Origin: Neurospora intermedia
Taxonomy: Eukaryota > Ascomycota > Sordariomycetes > Sordariales > Sordariaceae
Direction of reading: 5' to 3'
DNA: 64,000 nt
Assembly (NCBI GenBank): GCA_037102815.1
Contig: BTPP01000008.1
Span: 1,116,001 to 1,180,000, forward strand
Each line of letters starts with the position of its first letter. The stretch's first letter is position 1. The notes beneath the pieces were generated by a model. That model did no database searches. It had not been told where the DNA came from and saw only the letters and a list, made by a program, of their open reading frames with translations. This document shows, in pieces, positions 47,401-58,089 of the stretch. The position numbers and the translations under genes are program-made.

Positions 47401-47465
47401 AAACCCCTTTCCCTGGTTCTGCTGGTTTTCCCATTCCTGGTGCTGGTAGACAGTGGCCTGAATAG
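44429..47465 (+). CDS. Large low-complexity protein with a C-terminal RING finger (putative E3 ubiquitin ligase)
   Basis: Exons 44429-46496, 46552-46798, 46849-47050 and 47151-47465 give 943 residues. Introns are 55, 50 and 100 nt; the third has a GTCAGT donor. Residues 1-600 are Gln/Asn/Ser/Pro-rich with an Asn-rich stretch and a Pro run. Four Glu/Gln-Met-Arg-Thr repeats follow at about 596-612. The RING spans 691-738: C691, C694, C716, H718, C724, C735, C738. The fifth ligand position (721) is Gly, with His723 nearby. RING proteins bring E2 enzymes to substrates; whether this one is active is unknown. Intron 1 must use the AG at 46551: the AG at 46526 would leave a 30-nt intron. The first 100 codons also have a plausible alternative frame. 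The predicted stop TAG at 47463 is followed by more coding-like DNA. Confidence 0.78.
46214..46270 (+). repeat. 12-bp coding tandem repeat
   Basis: Four full copies and one partial copy of GAGATGCGAACA (one copy starts CAG) inside the first RING-gene exon, encoding an (E/Q)MRT repeat. Copy number is likely to vary between strains. Confidence 0.9.
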
Positions 47466-47973
47466 GGGCACGGGTATCATGCTTCCTCGAACCAGTTGGC
47501 CAACACTGGAGCAAGACATACTGCTCAACCTTCCCCACAAGAGCAGCCATCTGCTGCTAGACAAGTTACTGAGACTTCACCAGAGGGAGACGATACGTCT
47601 TCCCCGGGCAATGAATGACGTCCTCGCTGCTGCACATCTTGCTGGAATTTGGCCACAAGGGCAGCGCACCGTTTCTGGTCATGATGTCTTGGCTTGAAGA
47701 AAGGAGGCTATCAACTCTGGACGTCTACGGCACTCGTTTTCTGGAGGTGGTAGGCATCCTTTCGCACACAAGCAGCCTTCCGAAGCTCATGATCATCAGG
47801 CCACATGGGAATTTGACGGCAACAACACCCTTCCTGACAGCAGTGATGCCCGCTTCATTGACTTCAATCCTTCTTTACAACTGCCTTTCTCTTCTCAACA
47901 ACCGATTCCGCCTGATAGACCTGGTTGTCTAGGCTCATTCTTTGAAAGAAAGCGCAAGCGTTGCGATTCATAG
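47466..47973 (+). other. Coding-like 3' extension of the RING gene
   Basis: Directly after the TAG at 47463-47465 the same frame reads on for 50 codons of Ser/Gln/Pro/Thr-rich sequence (HASSNQLANTGARHTAQPSP and so on) to a TGA at about 47619. A second frame then carries AAHLAGIWPQGQRTVSGHDV, a TGA at about 47695, and continues with RKEAINSGRLRHSFSGGG to a basic end FFERKRKRCDS and a TAG at 47971-47973. The composition matches the upstream protein. This is either additional exons whose introns I could not resolve, or a recently lost C-terminus. Confidence 0.5.
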
Positions 47974-49240
47974 CCGTAGGAGTAGGTTACTTTTCAACGG
48001 ATGGAGGCTACTTTTTCCAACTCCAGGCTTACCTACTTTCATTTCACGTCACGTCTGTTTGGACGTCTTTTTCTTTTCTTTCGCAATACGCATTGATCAG
48101 TTTCTTTCCTTTTATGGTCATAAAAAAGCGTTTGGAGTTCAGGTCACGGGAGCAAGCGCGGTTGGATTTCAGTCTTCACCATAAGCATTAGGCGTTCTGG
48201 TATGCGGTTCTCTCTTGTTTATTTGCCTTGTTCGAAGGAAGTATGCCAATAGAGCGGGATGGTACGTAGCTGATAATCCTTTACCGAGTGGGAACGCACA
48301 GAACCCGATTCACAGTACAAGAAGGGGACAGATTCTACCTATCTTTTTGGAGAGAAGTTGTGATGTGGACTCAGAAATCAATGGAATGGTAGACAACGTG
48401 ACGTAGCGTAGGTGGCAGAAGGGCCAGTTTATTTAGCCTTCTCAGCACACAGAATGAGCACGATGAACATCAGAACGGGAAGAGGAGAAGAAGGTATATG
48501 AAATGCGAAGATGCGAGTCAAATCCATATCGGGAGCTTGGAGACAACTTGTTCTGGAGGGAGAGATCCATGCTTGAATGAAAAAGGCACAGGTATGATAG
48601 GTGATTTGGGAGGAAGCAAAACACAGCGCAGTGAAGTTAGGAATAGACCAGACATACATTGACGACAATCCTAGGTAGTATGTATGTATTCTTGACGGGT
48701 CGGAAGAATCAAGCCGTCACAATTGGCGTTGGTTCGTTTGATACACGACTGTCTCGCAAGTCGTTAGTTAGTGTATGGTAGTCTAGCTGAAGGCTTTTTG
48801 CAAGCGGTAAATGATATTAAGTATGACAACAAATAAACATGACACAATCAATAATTCTCCAGGGACAGTATTCGCTTTGTTTGATCAAAATCTTCTTAGT
48901 CCTGCCCCGGCTTTGCTGCAGAATACTCTGGTTTATGTGGTTTGTAGTTGGGAACAATAAGATATAGGAAAACATCCGGGTTCTATATCGGGTAAACCTT
49001 GAATCTCGACGGAGGTTAACGAGACAGATTCACTCACCCACGGCGCTCGAGTCGCAACGGTGGAGAAGTCGCAGAGCGAAGCCGAGGACACTCCGGATTC
49101 ATGGGAGGTTATCTATCTATCAGCGGACAAACCGTACGCATTTCTTCTTGGACAGACAGACAGACAGACAGCACTGCGGGAAAAAGTACCTACCTCACCA
49201 ACCTCAAAACTTTGCGCAGGGAGCAAACAGTAGATGGAAC
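47974..49240. other. Intergenic region downstream of the RING gene
   Basis: About 1.3 kb, AT-rich near 48790-48870. No protein frame above 80 codons. It ends at the A24 tract that forms the 3' end of the Pol III unit on the minus strand. Confidence 0.5.
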
Positions 49241-49264
49241 AAAAAAAAAAAAAAAAAAAAAAAA
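49241..49264 (-). terminator. T24 tract, probable Pol III terminator of the tRNA-like unit
   Basis: Read on the minus strand, 24 T residues begin nine bases after the 3' end of the tRNA-like sequence. Runs of four or more T end Pol III transcription; this one is unusually long. Confidence 0.5.
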
Positions 49265-49273
49265 GGTCCAATG

Positions 49274-49394
49274 TGGCCACAAAGGGGATCGAACCCGAGT
49301 CTGCTTCCCCGGCAGAGGGAGTATGCCTTCGAGGTATATAATCGCAATAGACAGTTACGGGGCTCCAATCCCTTAACCGCTACGCCACGCAACC
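49274..49394 (-). tRNA. tRNA-like Pol III unit (tRNA with intron, tRNA relic or SINE head)
   Basis: A 121-nt minus-strand sequence carries an A box (TGGCGTAGCGGTTAAGG) and a B box (GGTTCGATCCC) at tRNA spacing for a long tRNA. The ends GGTTGCG and TGTGGCC can pair over seven positions, four of them G-U. A CTGC-loop-GCAG hairpin just before the T arm looks like a class II variable arm. An AGGGA/TCCCT pairing could be an anticodon stem enclosing a loop plus intron. But the T stem has only three sound pairs and the D stem is poor, so a working tRNA is not established and I do not name the amino acid. A T24 tract follows. Confidence 0.35.
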
Positions 49395-51840
49395 CACAGA
49401 CTCGAGCTGTCTCCGATAAGCGAGGTGAAAGGTTGGGCTTATGTACTACGTACGTACTGCTGGGATTGGGTGCTTGACGCCTCTGGTCCCGTGTTTGTGT
49501 TTGTTTTGGGACGCGGCTTGAGTTGGGATGAAAGCCATGGGGTCATGTTTGATTCCCCTAAGAGGCTGGCCGTTTGTGAGTGCGAGTGAGTGTGTGACCT
49601 GGCAAGGAAGGTACGGAAGTTAGAGCTGCTGTGTCTTTGGGAGAGTGGTGGTGTTGGAAACGGTCAAGTAGGAAGTTGTTCCCATACGTGATTACGTTTG
49701 TCTGTGATGAAGGATATCAGTGCAGACACAAATTTTGTAGAGCGACGGGGCTTGATCTTCCAGGTAGAGCTTCGTATGATCGATGGAATCCAGTGTAGGC
49801 TCGTGAACGCCACAGAGAAACGGAGACGCCACCGGTTGTTGTTGCATCAGTTGAAACTAGATCGCTGGTACTCGAGACCCATCCTGTTCCAGACTTGTTG
49901 GAGGACCCAAACGCAATGAAATCAAAACAACTGAAATGATAGAATGAAACAACTTCCCGCTTCCCCTCGGTTCCAAAATTGCTTATGCATAGTGTAAGGA
50001 TGGAGTAGGTATGATTCGGTATACTCAGTATCACCGTTTTGTTCTTGACTTGGTCAGTGGGACGACCGAAGTCGTCAGATGTGGACTCTTTCCGGTAGTC
50101 CCAAACACGGTGGTGGGATATGTAGTCCCACTTGGCATCGACATTGTCAGTCCAAAACTGGTTTGTTTGTTGGTTCGAGAAGTCCTGTTAGCTCCCCCAC
50201 GAGTTTGAATGTGTCATTGTCTCGTTTCGTTCCATGACCAAGGCGTGATCTTACCCTGAATATGCTATCTTCGAGGTTAATGTCATATTGTACATTGTTG
50301 ATTGCTTTCTGAATCATACCTAGCCGCTTCATATTTGCTTGTAAGGTTTGTGACAAACCGGCATGGGTCTCGTCCAGTATATTAGAATGAAGTTGTACTG
50401 AACAACTCTGCGGTGGACATGTTCCTGGCCGTTTGGCTGGACGATGTAAGTGTCAAAGAAAGTCTGGAACTCAACAAACGTTCGTTGTGTTGACTCCTCC
50501 TTGAGAAGCCCTGATCGTGGAATGTAGTCGTGAAGATTCGACCGACAACATAAAGTGTCCCAGCTGGATCAGATGACGGGGGATTTTGTCTGAGTCGATC
50601 ACGGCAGAAGAACTAAAGCCAGGCCAGGTAAGCACTGGACAAGGCTCTGGTGGATCATCATCAAGCCTTGTGGTAGAGACGGGTTGAGAGAGGCATTGCC
50701 GCTGTCTGGTAACTGCATCACGATCACGGACGGTGTGAATATTCCAACGACTGGAAAGGCAAATATAGATATGGGGCTTGTGGGAGTGATTAACGACTTC
50801 CATTTGGCCCATGATGGTCAAGGGTTTTGCTTGGGAAAAAAGGTGGTGGGCTCCTGTGTCCAAAGTTGTAGTCAAACCCCCAAAGAGACCTGAGCAAGTA
50901 AGCTGCGGGGAAAACACGATTTTGTTGCCCTTCCCCTAGTGGTATGTAGCCACCTCACGCACCGTGATCTCATACCATCGATCGCAGTTGCCCGTTCAAT
51001 ACACTAGTTAAGTGGTGATGGGCAGGAACGATCTCTGAGCTGCGTGAACTTTTTGATGGGGTCGGGCCGGGGGCAAGTGCCACCCGACGTTCGTAGTGGA
51101 TAACTTGAGCCGCGCCGACCGGACTTGTAGCGGACTTGGGACGAGGGGCGGGCCCCGACCATGCCGCCAATCCCGCCCATAGCTTTCGGCATTTCCCGCT
51201 ATAAGGGGCCGGCAGAGAGAGAGAGAGAGCTAAAAAGAGGAACCTCGGCTCTGTGTCCACCCAGCCCCAGCCTTTTACATACTTCCCCGGAATTCGGACC
51301 CGCCCACACCATCCAACCTCCGTCGTTGTATCGCGCCTGTTCTAGCGTCCATGATTCCTCATCCAACATTTCGCGTCGGTACGCTTTATGAGGGTTTGTT
51401 TTGAATGTCAATTCGTGGAAACTTCTGGCTTCACCTCGGTGGTAGGAGTATGCTTGACGTTATTTCTCATTGGGACATCATCATCGAATAGGCGGTCTTG
51501 ATTTGTGCATCCATCGCATCGGGGCGAGCATCATTCGGCAGCCGCCCAGCAACCAGGCGAAAGTCAACTTCCCCAGAGTCCCCGCTCCTATTCCCAGTCA
51601 CGGTGCCCTGCCGAGACTTTAGCGCCACTGTTACAGCCGCGGTCGCTTTCAACAAGAACAACAAGTGGAATCTGTTTCAGTACTTATACACCGTGAACCC
51701 GCCTGCGCAACACCACCCGAACGAATCCCGGCTTAGAGCAAAGATCCATAATTGTTGGCACTTTATGTTACTCTTGGCTAGCTCACATTAACTCCATTTT
51801 TGAGAATCCCTTACGGTAACCACGTCAACATTGAGCCGTT
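49395..51840. other. Intergenic region before the APH-like gene
   Basis: About 2.4 kb with a purine-rich (GA) stretch near 51214-51236 and a coding-like minus-strand patch described separately. No complete gene could be built. Confidence 0.5.
50200..50560 (-). pseudogene. Coding-like patch, possible gene remnant of unknown family
   Basis: On the minus strand two adjacent frames read like protein: DYIPRSGLLKEESTQRTFVE followed by FQTFFDTYIVQPNGQEH, then, after a frame change, SVQLHSNILDETHAGLSQTL and NMKRLGMIQKAINNVQYDIN before a GTAAGA donor-like site. Neither has an ATG in good context or a recognised domain. It may be internal exons of an unrecognised gene or a decayed one. Confidence 0.25.
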
Positions 51841-53150
51841 ATGGCGGGGCGAGTTCGTCATCCCATCGACATCAGGGCCCTCGAGTCATGGCTGGCCCAG
51901 AAGGTGCCTGATATCGAGGCGCCGCTGGATATCAAGCAGGTGGGTGTCCGTCCCATATCGACTGCGCCGCTGGCCACCATCTAATACATCTTCCCCCTCT
52001 TGTCACTACAGTTCGGCTTTGGTCAATCCAACCCGACGTACCAATTGACTGCCGCCGACGGCAGGAAATATGTCCTCCGCAAGAAGCCCCCAGGAAAGCT
52101 GGTGTCCAAGACCGCCCACAAGGTCGAGCGCGAATACCGTATCCTGACTGCCCTCTCCGACACCGACGTGCCCGTACCCAGGACCTACTGCCTGTGCGAG
52201 GATGAGTCCGTCATCGGCACCCCCTTTTACATCATGTCCTTCCTTGATGGCCGCATTTTCGAGGATCCTATAATCCCCAACGTGCTTCCCGACCAGCGCC
52301 GTGCCATCTGGAGCGATGCTGTCCGCGTTCTAGCCAAGTTGCACCGCATCGATCCCAGGAGCGTCGGTCTGGAAGAGTTCGGCAAGCCTTATGGCTTCTA
52401 CAGCCGTCAGGTGGACACCTGGAAGACTATCTGCACCGCGCAGGCCAAGGTCGAGGATGTCGATACGGGCGAGCCCGTCGGCCAGTTGCCCTTCTTCGAG
52501 GAAATGATGCAATACTTTGCCGATGTGAGGCAGCAACCGGCCGATAGGGCGACCTTGATTCATGGCGACTTCAAGATTGACAACCTCGTTTTCCACAAGA
52601 CGGAGCCGAGGGTGATTGGTATTCTAGAGTGAGTCGCCCTCCCCATTTCATCACCACCCATTATCCTTACCCATATCCAAACTAACACTACCAAATCAGC
52701 TGGGAAATGTCCACAATCGGTCATCCCCTGTCCGACCTCTCCAATCTTCTCACGCCCTTTTACACCGCCCGCCTCGACCCTCGGCAATCCATCAACGTGC
52801 ACCCTGGATTCCTCCCGCGCGCCACGCGCGGCCTCCCGCCCGTCGACGAGATCACCGAGCTCTACTTCAACGTAACCAGCCCAGTGGGGCGGTCAACCTT
52901 CGAAATTTCGCTACACCGACAGGCGTCGCCCGCTGAGGAGCTCGAGCGCCGGCGCGAGCTCGCGTGGGCCCAGGCCTTCAACATCTTCCGGCTGTCCGCC
53001 ATCTGCCAGGGCATTGCGGCGCGCGTGGCGAGCAGGCAGGCGAGCAGTGCGCAGGCGAAGAGGTATGCTGACGCAAGGGATCCGATGGCGAGATTTGCGT
53101 GGAAGTTGTGTCAGGATGTGGAGGAGAAGAGTCCTAGGCCGAGGATATAG
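51841..53150 (+). CDS. Aminoglycoside-phosphotransferase-fold protein (ACAD10/11 N-terminal kinase-like type)
   Basis: Exons 51841-51939, 52012-52628 and 52700-53150 encode 388 residues; introns are 72 and 71 nt. The protein has the APH kinase fold: glycine-containing start FGFGQSNPTYQL, the Lys of VLRKKP, the catalytic loop HGDFKIDN (217-224) with Asp219, and the metal-binding D239-W-E in GILDWEMSTIGHPLSDLS. This set matches the kinase-like N-terminal domain of mammalian ACAD10/ACAD11, which works with an acyl-CoA dehydrogenase domain on 4-hydroxy fatty acids. In many fungi the two domains are separate proteins; no dehydrogenase gene lies in this window. A peroxisomal or mitochondrial role is inference. 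The C-terminus (SPRPRI) has no classical PTS1 tripeptide. Confidence 0.9.
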
Positions 53151-53632
53151 TCTGTAACTTATTTTACTAGTCCTGGTGGCTTTGGATTATTTCAGTTTTG
53201 GGCCTTATCGGCCATATTTTGGATCACTTCAGGGATTTGGAGTCCATTAGCCAGTCAGTCAGCAAGCTAGCCCGAGTATATAGTCAATTTTTGTCTAGCA
53301 AACTCAAACAACCAATTCTTCATCTACTTAAGCAACTGCAGACTTTGAAGTGAACCAGAAGCACAGATAGGCGGTCTCCCGGAAAATTCATATGATTACT
53401 TTGTCATCCTTTAACCAGTTTTGCCTGTGTGTTATTAACATCATTGTATGACCCTGCTGACATGATATTTCAAGGCACTCGGTATAAGTAAAAGCACTTG
53501 TATACGCTTCACCATAACCCTTCACCAGAAAGATTATTCCTGTCAGCCACCTTCTTCAACTCAGCATTTCTATCTGGGTTTCTTTCAACCTATCATATCG
53601 TGATATGTTCCTCACCCTCACCTCTAACTCAT
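53151..53632. other. Convergent 3' intergenic region
   Basis: 482 bp between the stops of the APH-like gene and apc2, which converge. It is AT-rich, consistent with two polyadenylation regions. No gene seen. Confidence 0.5.
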
Positions 53633-56600
53633 TCACTTCTTCACCAGCCGATACTTTCCCCCACTAACAAGCTCCATCTCCCCCTCCGCAATCTTCTCCG
53701 CCAAAAACTCCCCCAGCTCCTCGTTCGTCCACGGGAACCCATCCGCGATCAGCATCTTCATCATCATGGCCATCTGCGCCAGCGGCATCGACGCGCTCGC
53801 GTTTGTCAGCATCCCCTTGATGTACTGCCAGTATATCGTGCGGCGCTCTTGTTCCTTGGGGTCCATGGCTGGCTTGTTACTTTCTTCTTTGGGATTTTCT
53901 GCCGGTTGTTGCGCTCCTTCTTGGGCAATTACAGAAGTGGTTGGATTGCCGAAGATGTCGTCGTCGTCCTTGAAGAAGGGGTCGTCGTCGTCATCGTCGA
54001 CGATGGGGTCGCTCAGGCTTTCGATTACCACGTACGTGAGTGAACCTTGGGCGTTTGCTGGGGAGCGAAGACGTCGGAGAACGTTTTTGGAGACCCAGTA
54101 TTCGAGACAAGAGGTGATCAGGTCTTCGTCCATTTGGAGCGTGGTGTAGAGCTCGTCGACGGTGCGGCGGGCGGGGGGGTTGTTGTCGATTTCGATTCCA
54201 TGGCCGTTGTCGGAGTCGGAATCGTTGAAGGCGTAGATGACGGTTGCTTGCGGGGTAGTGCAATCGACAGTGACTGTGCGGTCGCGCAGCTCCAACTCAA
54301 CGCGGACGGTACCGAGTTGGTTGAGCCACGTAAGCTTGCGGTTGGACTTGAGGTGCTCGTAGCCCTGTTCGTAGCGCTTCTGCTCTTCGATGATGGGGTC
54401 GGGGAGAAGGAAGTGTTCGCGGTCGAGGGCGGGCCAGAAGAGGCGGGAAAGGATACGAGCGTGGTATTGCGTCGGCTCCTGTTGTTGCTGTCGCTGGAGC
54501 GCGGCCTTCTTCCGCTTGTCTGCTGACCGCAGGAAGTGGCCTGACATCATCATCGGCGTCACCGCCGTCAGTGTCCGCTGCTCGTCCCAGGCTCGGCGGA
54601 TGTCAACGTCAAGGCGTCGCGAGTCTTCAATGTCCTTGATCATGACATCGCAGTTCTGGAGGGCCGCCTCCCCGAATCGCCGCTTCAGGAGGTCGAGGAC
54701 TCTTAGCTCTTGGTCGAAGCGAGCTGGATCACTGAGGCTCAGCAAGCGCTCGGCGACGATGGAGGCAAACTCCTTGATAAAGACATCTTCGCTGCCTAGC
54801 GCCGAGATGAGCGTGCCGATAACGTCTTCACTCTTGGGGCGCTTGTAATTGGCACCGGCATCGATCGGGTCTGGAACCCAGTTCATATCGTTCCAGTCGA
54901 GCTCTTCATCTTCAACGAGGGTATGGCGGGTTTTGGTCGGATCGTTCAGGAGGAGAGCAAGTTCTACGAGCTTGCCAGTACCGGTAGACCTACTCTTAAT
55001 CGGAGTTGCGCCGGGAGTTCTCATGCTGGATTCGTGTAGGTCATCTCTTTGCCTTGTTGTAGTCGGGTTTGTTCTGCTGGATCTTCCTGTCGTGGTAGGT
55101 GTCACGACTGGACTTTTACCGGCACCGCGTCGTGCACTGGCTTCTGACCTCTTTCCAGCTTTCTTCTGCTCCGCCTGTTGCTTGCTAATTTCCTTGACCT
55201 TTCTTGCGGCACGGACTTCCTCCGGGCTGGCGAGCAGACCTGTCACCACGATGCGCACTGCATCTTCACGCTGCCACAGATAAAGTTTCAGGGACGGTTC
55301 GACGTGTCCTAGAAGAACCTTGCTGTGGTCGAGAGCGTGAAAGGTGTGGATAATGTCGATGTAAGTCTGAAGAATCTCGAGTGTACTGCACCCAGGGTGC
55401 AACAAACGTGTTTTTAGAGCCTGGGTAAAGTGTGATGTCAGTTGAAGCCTCCTGGCGGAGGTAGTGATAGTTGCGCGCAAGTCATCAAGCGCTCCTCGTG
55501 AATCCGGCCACGCCAGAACAATATCAAAGAGCTCAGCAATGCGAAGCGTGGACAAACGACCAAGAGCAAGTGACTGGTATGTCTTGAGATCAGAGAGCGT
55601 GACCGGCGACACAGAGCCGTGAGAGACCCGGGAAAGGACCTCGAAGCTCAAGCGTGCAAAGTGGTTTTCAACCCAGTCCATGAGGGAGATAATACAAGGC
55701 GAAGTAACAGATGAACCGGTACCCTTAGACACTGTATTCAAAACGCTTGACAAGCTGCGTCTGTCTGTCGCCGACCATACCCCAGCATATGCTCCGCACA
55801 CAAAAGCCGACATCATCCAGTTCATTACTTCGGCGAACAAGACCTGGAAGCGCTCACCGGCAAGACCCACGTTATGTAGCTGTTCAACAAGCTCGTGGAG
55901 GCGTTGTCTCGCTGCTAATGCTTTGAAGTCATCATCGGTAGGGGGAGCTGGCCGCCGAGACTTGAAGTTACGCGCATCATCATCGCCGTCCTCGGATGGA
56001 ATGCCAAGGATGTTGCCTACGAGGCGGATGAGGACGATTCGTAAAGATTTCGTTAACTGCTGAGAGGCCGAGTTTCCTACGAGGGCATGTATGTCTCTCC
56101 GGAAACGGTTTGTAAGAGTCTCAACATTTACAGCTGGCGTTCCGAAGGCAGCGGCATTCTCGGCTTGAGTAATGCCCTTTACAAGGAGGTCGAATCCGTG
56201 AGAGTAGAGTCTTAGGGCCGCCTCAAGTGTGCGGATGCTGCTCATGACAATAACCATGTGGCGCTCATATTGGCTGCTTTCGTACCGCTCTTGATCACTC
56301 ACTTTCCTTGGGTCGCCATCTCCAGTTCTTCCCGTATCCAAGCAGCCCGATAATAGGGGTATCACGTGCTGCGAAAAGTGAGCTCGCACCTGGTGGGTAT
56401 GCCAGGAGAAAATGTCGTCTGTCCGTAGGGCTCCGGGCAGTAGCGCCGAGGCGTGAACGATGTGGGCCAAAGCGTCACAGAACTCGGCATCAGAGGGCAA
56501 AGCTGCATCTGGTGACAAATTACCTGACGATATTGGAGATGTGGCGGATGACGGGAGAGTAATTCGAGCGGTTACGAGACGCCAGGCACTGTCATACGCA

Positions 56601-56953
56601 ACCTGATCACCACTCCCTGTGTCTGGAGCACCGAGAAGAACTTGTGAAGGCTGTGAGACGGCGGTAACGGTGCTGTGAAATGAATTGGAGGGGGTGTGTG
56701 AAACTAAGAGACCTTGGTCGGGTTGGTTGTAGAAAGCGGTCTGTGTGGCTTCCTGTGTATCCTCGTCATAGAACGAGCCGGAAGTCACTGTTGGCCCTGT
56801 GCCAGAGTGATATTGGAGTCCTTGGCTGAAGCTAAGATTTGCTGATGGAAGCGGTACTGCTTGTGGTGTGGGTGGTGATAGATCTGTTTGGTAGACAGAC
56901 TGAAAAACACGTCGGCGGCGGTCCTGCCAGCGTGAGCCCACTGCGGCTGGCAT
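53633..56953 (-). CDS. apc2: Anaphase-promoting complex subunit 2 (cullin-like)
   Basis: One uninterrupted frame of 1106 codons from the ATG 56951-56953. Residues 1-150 are low complexity. The middle is the helical cullin-repeat region (WMMSAFVCGAYAGVWSATDR). The cullin homology region follows: DVFIKEFASIVAERLLS, FGEAALQNCDVMIKDIEDSR, ILSRLFWPALDREHFLLPDP and GTVRVELELRDRTVTVDCTT. The C-terminal winged helix ends WTNEELGEFLAEKIAEGEME and YRLVKK. Apc2 is the scaffold that binds the RING subunit Apc11 in the APC/C ubiquitin ligase, which drives anaphase and mitotic exit in the nucleus. A Lys/Arg/Thr-rich linker of about 90 residues between the cullin repeats and the homology region is longer than usual. 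No introns over 3.3 kb is notable in a genome where most neighbours are spliced. Confidence 0.94.
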   Translation of the reverse strand: MPAAVGSRWQDRRRRVFQSVYQTDLSPPTPQAVPLPSANLSFSQGLQYHSGTGPTVTSGSFYDEDTQEATQTAFYNQPDQGLLVSHTPSNSFHSTVTAVSQPSQVLLGAPDTGSGDQVAYDSAWRLVTARITLPSSATSPISSGNLSPDAALPSDAEFCDALAHIVHASALLPGALRTDDIFSWHTHQVRAHFSQHVIPLLSGCLDTGRTGDGDPRKVSDQERYESSQYERHMVIVMSSIRTLEAALRLYSHGFDLLVKGITQAENAAAFGTPAVNVETLTNRFRRDIHALVGNSASQQLTKSLRIVLIRLVGNILGIPSEDGDDDARNFKSRRPAPPTDDDFKALAARQRLHELVEQLHNVGLAGERFQVLFAEVMNWMMSAFVCGAYAGVWSATDRRSLSSVLNTVSKGTGSSVTSPCIISLMDWVENHFARLSFEVLSRVSHGSVSPVTLSDLKTYQSLALGRLSTLRIAELFDIVLAWPDSRGALDDLRATITTSARRLQLTSHFTQALKTRLLHPGCSTLEILQTYIDIIHTFHALDHSKVLLGHVEPSLKLYLWQREDAVRIVVTGLLASPEEVRAARKVKEISKQQAEQKKAGKRSEASARRGAGKSPVVTPTTTGRSSRTNPTTTRQRDDLHESSMRTPGATPIKSRSTGTGKLVELALLLNDPTKTRHTLVEDEELDWNDMNWVPDPIDAGANYKRPKSEDVIGTLISALGSEDVFIKEFASIVAERLLSLSDPARFDQELRVLDLLKRRFGEAALQNCDVMIKDIEDSRRLDVDIRRAWDEQRTLTAVTPMMMSGHFLRSADKRKKAALQRQQQQEPTQYHARILSRLFWPALDREHFLLPDPIIEEQKRYEQGYEHLKSNRKLTWLNQLGTVRVELELRDRTVTVDCTTPQATVIYAFNDSDSDNGHGIEIDNNPPARRTVDELYTTLQMDEDLITSCLEYWVSKNVLRRLRSPANAQGSLTYVVIESLSDPIVDDDDDDPFFKDDDDIFGNPTTSVIAQEGAQQPAENPKEESNKPAMDPKEQERRTIYWQYIKGMLTNASASMPLAQMAMMMKMLIADGFPWTNEELGEFLAEKIAEGEMELVSGGKYRLVKK

Positions 56954-57657
56954 CGTTGGACGGAGTATCTGTCTGTATCTTGAAGCCTATATGGCGAAGA
57001 AGAGGCGATGCGGCTTTGAGCGGGATGATTGGTGACCTGTACAGTCCAGAATGTCCTAGCTGTTGGTTTGCGGTGCATATGCACGCTCTGTCTGGCGCTT
57101 GCTTCCAAGATCGTCTGCAGGGGACAAATCGGAGTTGACCAAGGTGCTCAAAAGTTGAAGTGAAGTTATCGTTGTTCTCGTCATTCGTGCTGATGGTCGT
57201 CACGTTTGGGTCAGCCCCACCCCAAGCCACAAAGCAAGTATCCACTGGCAGCTAGTATTGACGTCCGGGATGTTGACGGCTGGTGCCTGATGCGAGAGAT
57301 TGAAGCCTGAACCCAGAAGATTCTCGTCGTCGCAGTTGTTGTGTTGTAGTTGTTAGGTGACTTCAGGTTGTGGAAGGAATGCGGATGGAGCTGCCCGCCC
57401 TGCGTCTCTCCACAGTAACAGACGCGCCTGTGGCTTGCCTTACAGGGCCCGGGCGCGGCAGCGGCGGCACAGCCCTTGGCGACCGGGCAGTACCTGGTGC
57501 AGTGAGTGGTTCACTGAGCCACCATTACTCTGCCGCTACGCGCTAATTTGGTGCCTAAGCGCTTGCCGCCCAGTTGGTCGGTCCTCACAGATGGGAAGGA
57601 GAACACCGACCAATCGATAAATCAATCATCACACCTTTCTCTCAACACAAATCTTTC

Positions 57658-58089
57658 ATGATGCTTTCCAGAACCTCATTGGAAGCTGCGCATGCGTCTC
57701 TCCCACACGTTTCTACCACTCAGTCGCTTGTCCAAGTAACAAACTGCCAACCTCAAATCATCGTCGGATTATCATTCGCGATACAACTGTCAACGTGGAG
57801 CTTCATCTCCAGTTGGGCATTGGTAAAAAGCCATGGCTACCCGACCAAGCTAGCCCTTCGGAGAGCAGTGCCCTCATCGCCCTCGCTCAGTGACCGCATC
57901 ACAATTCTTTATGCCAGTATCGGAGTATTCTTAAGTATACCACTTGCGTGCCCGTTTATCGGGGCATTTATTGTTGATTCGCCGTCAGGTCTATCTCTGG
58001 CTGGAGCCGATTCAGTTCAAGCCCCGTCCATTCAACCATTCTCCTGGGATTGGACCCCTCACCCCCCGGTGGTTTACACATGGCAATGA
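57658..58089 (+). CDS. Doubtful 143-codon frame with two hydrophobic segments
   Basis: Starting at the ATG 57658, the frame has two hydrophobic stretches (QIIVGLSFAIQLSTWSFISS and ILYASIGVFLSIPLACPFIG) that could be membrane helices. No family recognised, no splice signals needed. The composition could also arise by chance. Confidence 0.2.
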   Translation: MMLSRTSLEAAHASLPHVSTTQSLVQVTNCQPQIIVGLSFAIQLSTWSFISSWALVKSHGYPTKLALRRAVPSSPSLSDRITILYASIGVFLSIPLACPFIGAFIVDSPSGLSLAGADSVQAPSIQPFSWDWTPHPPVVYTWQ

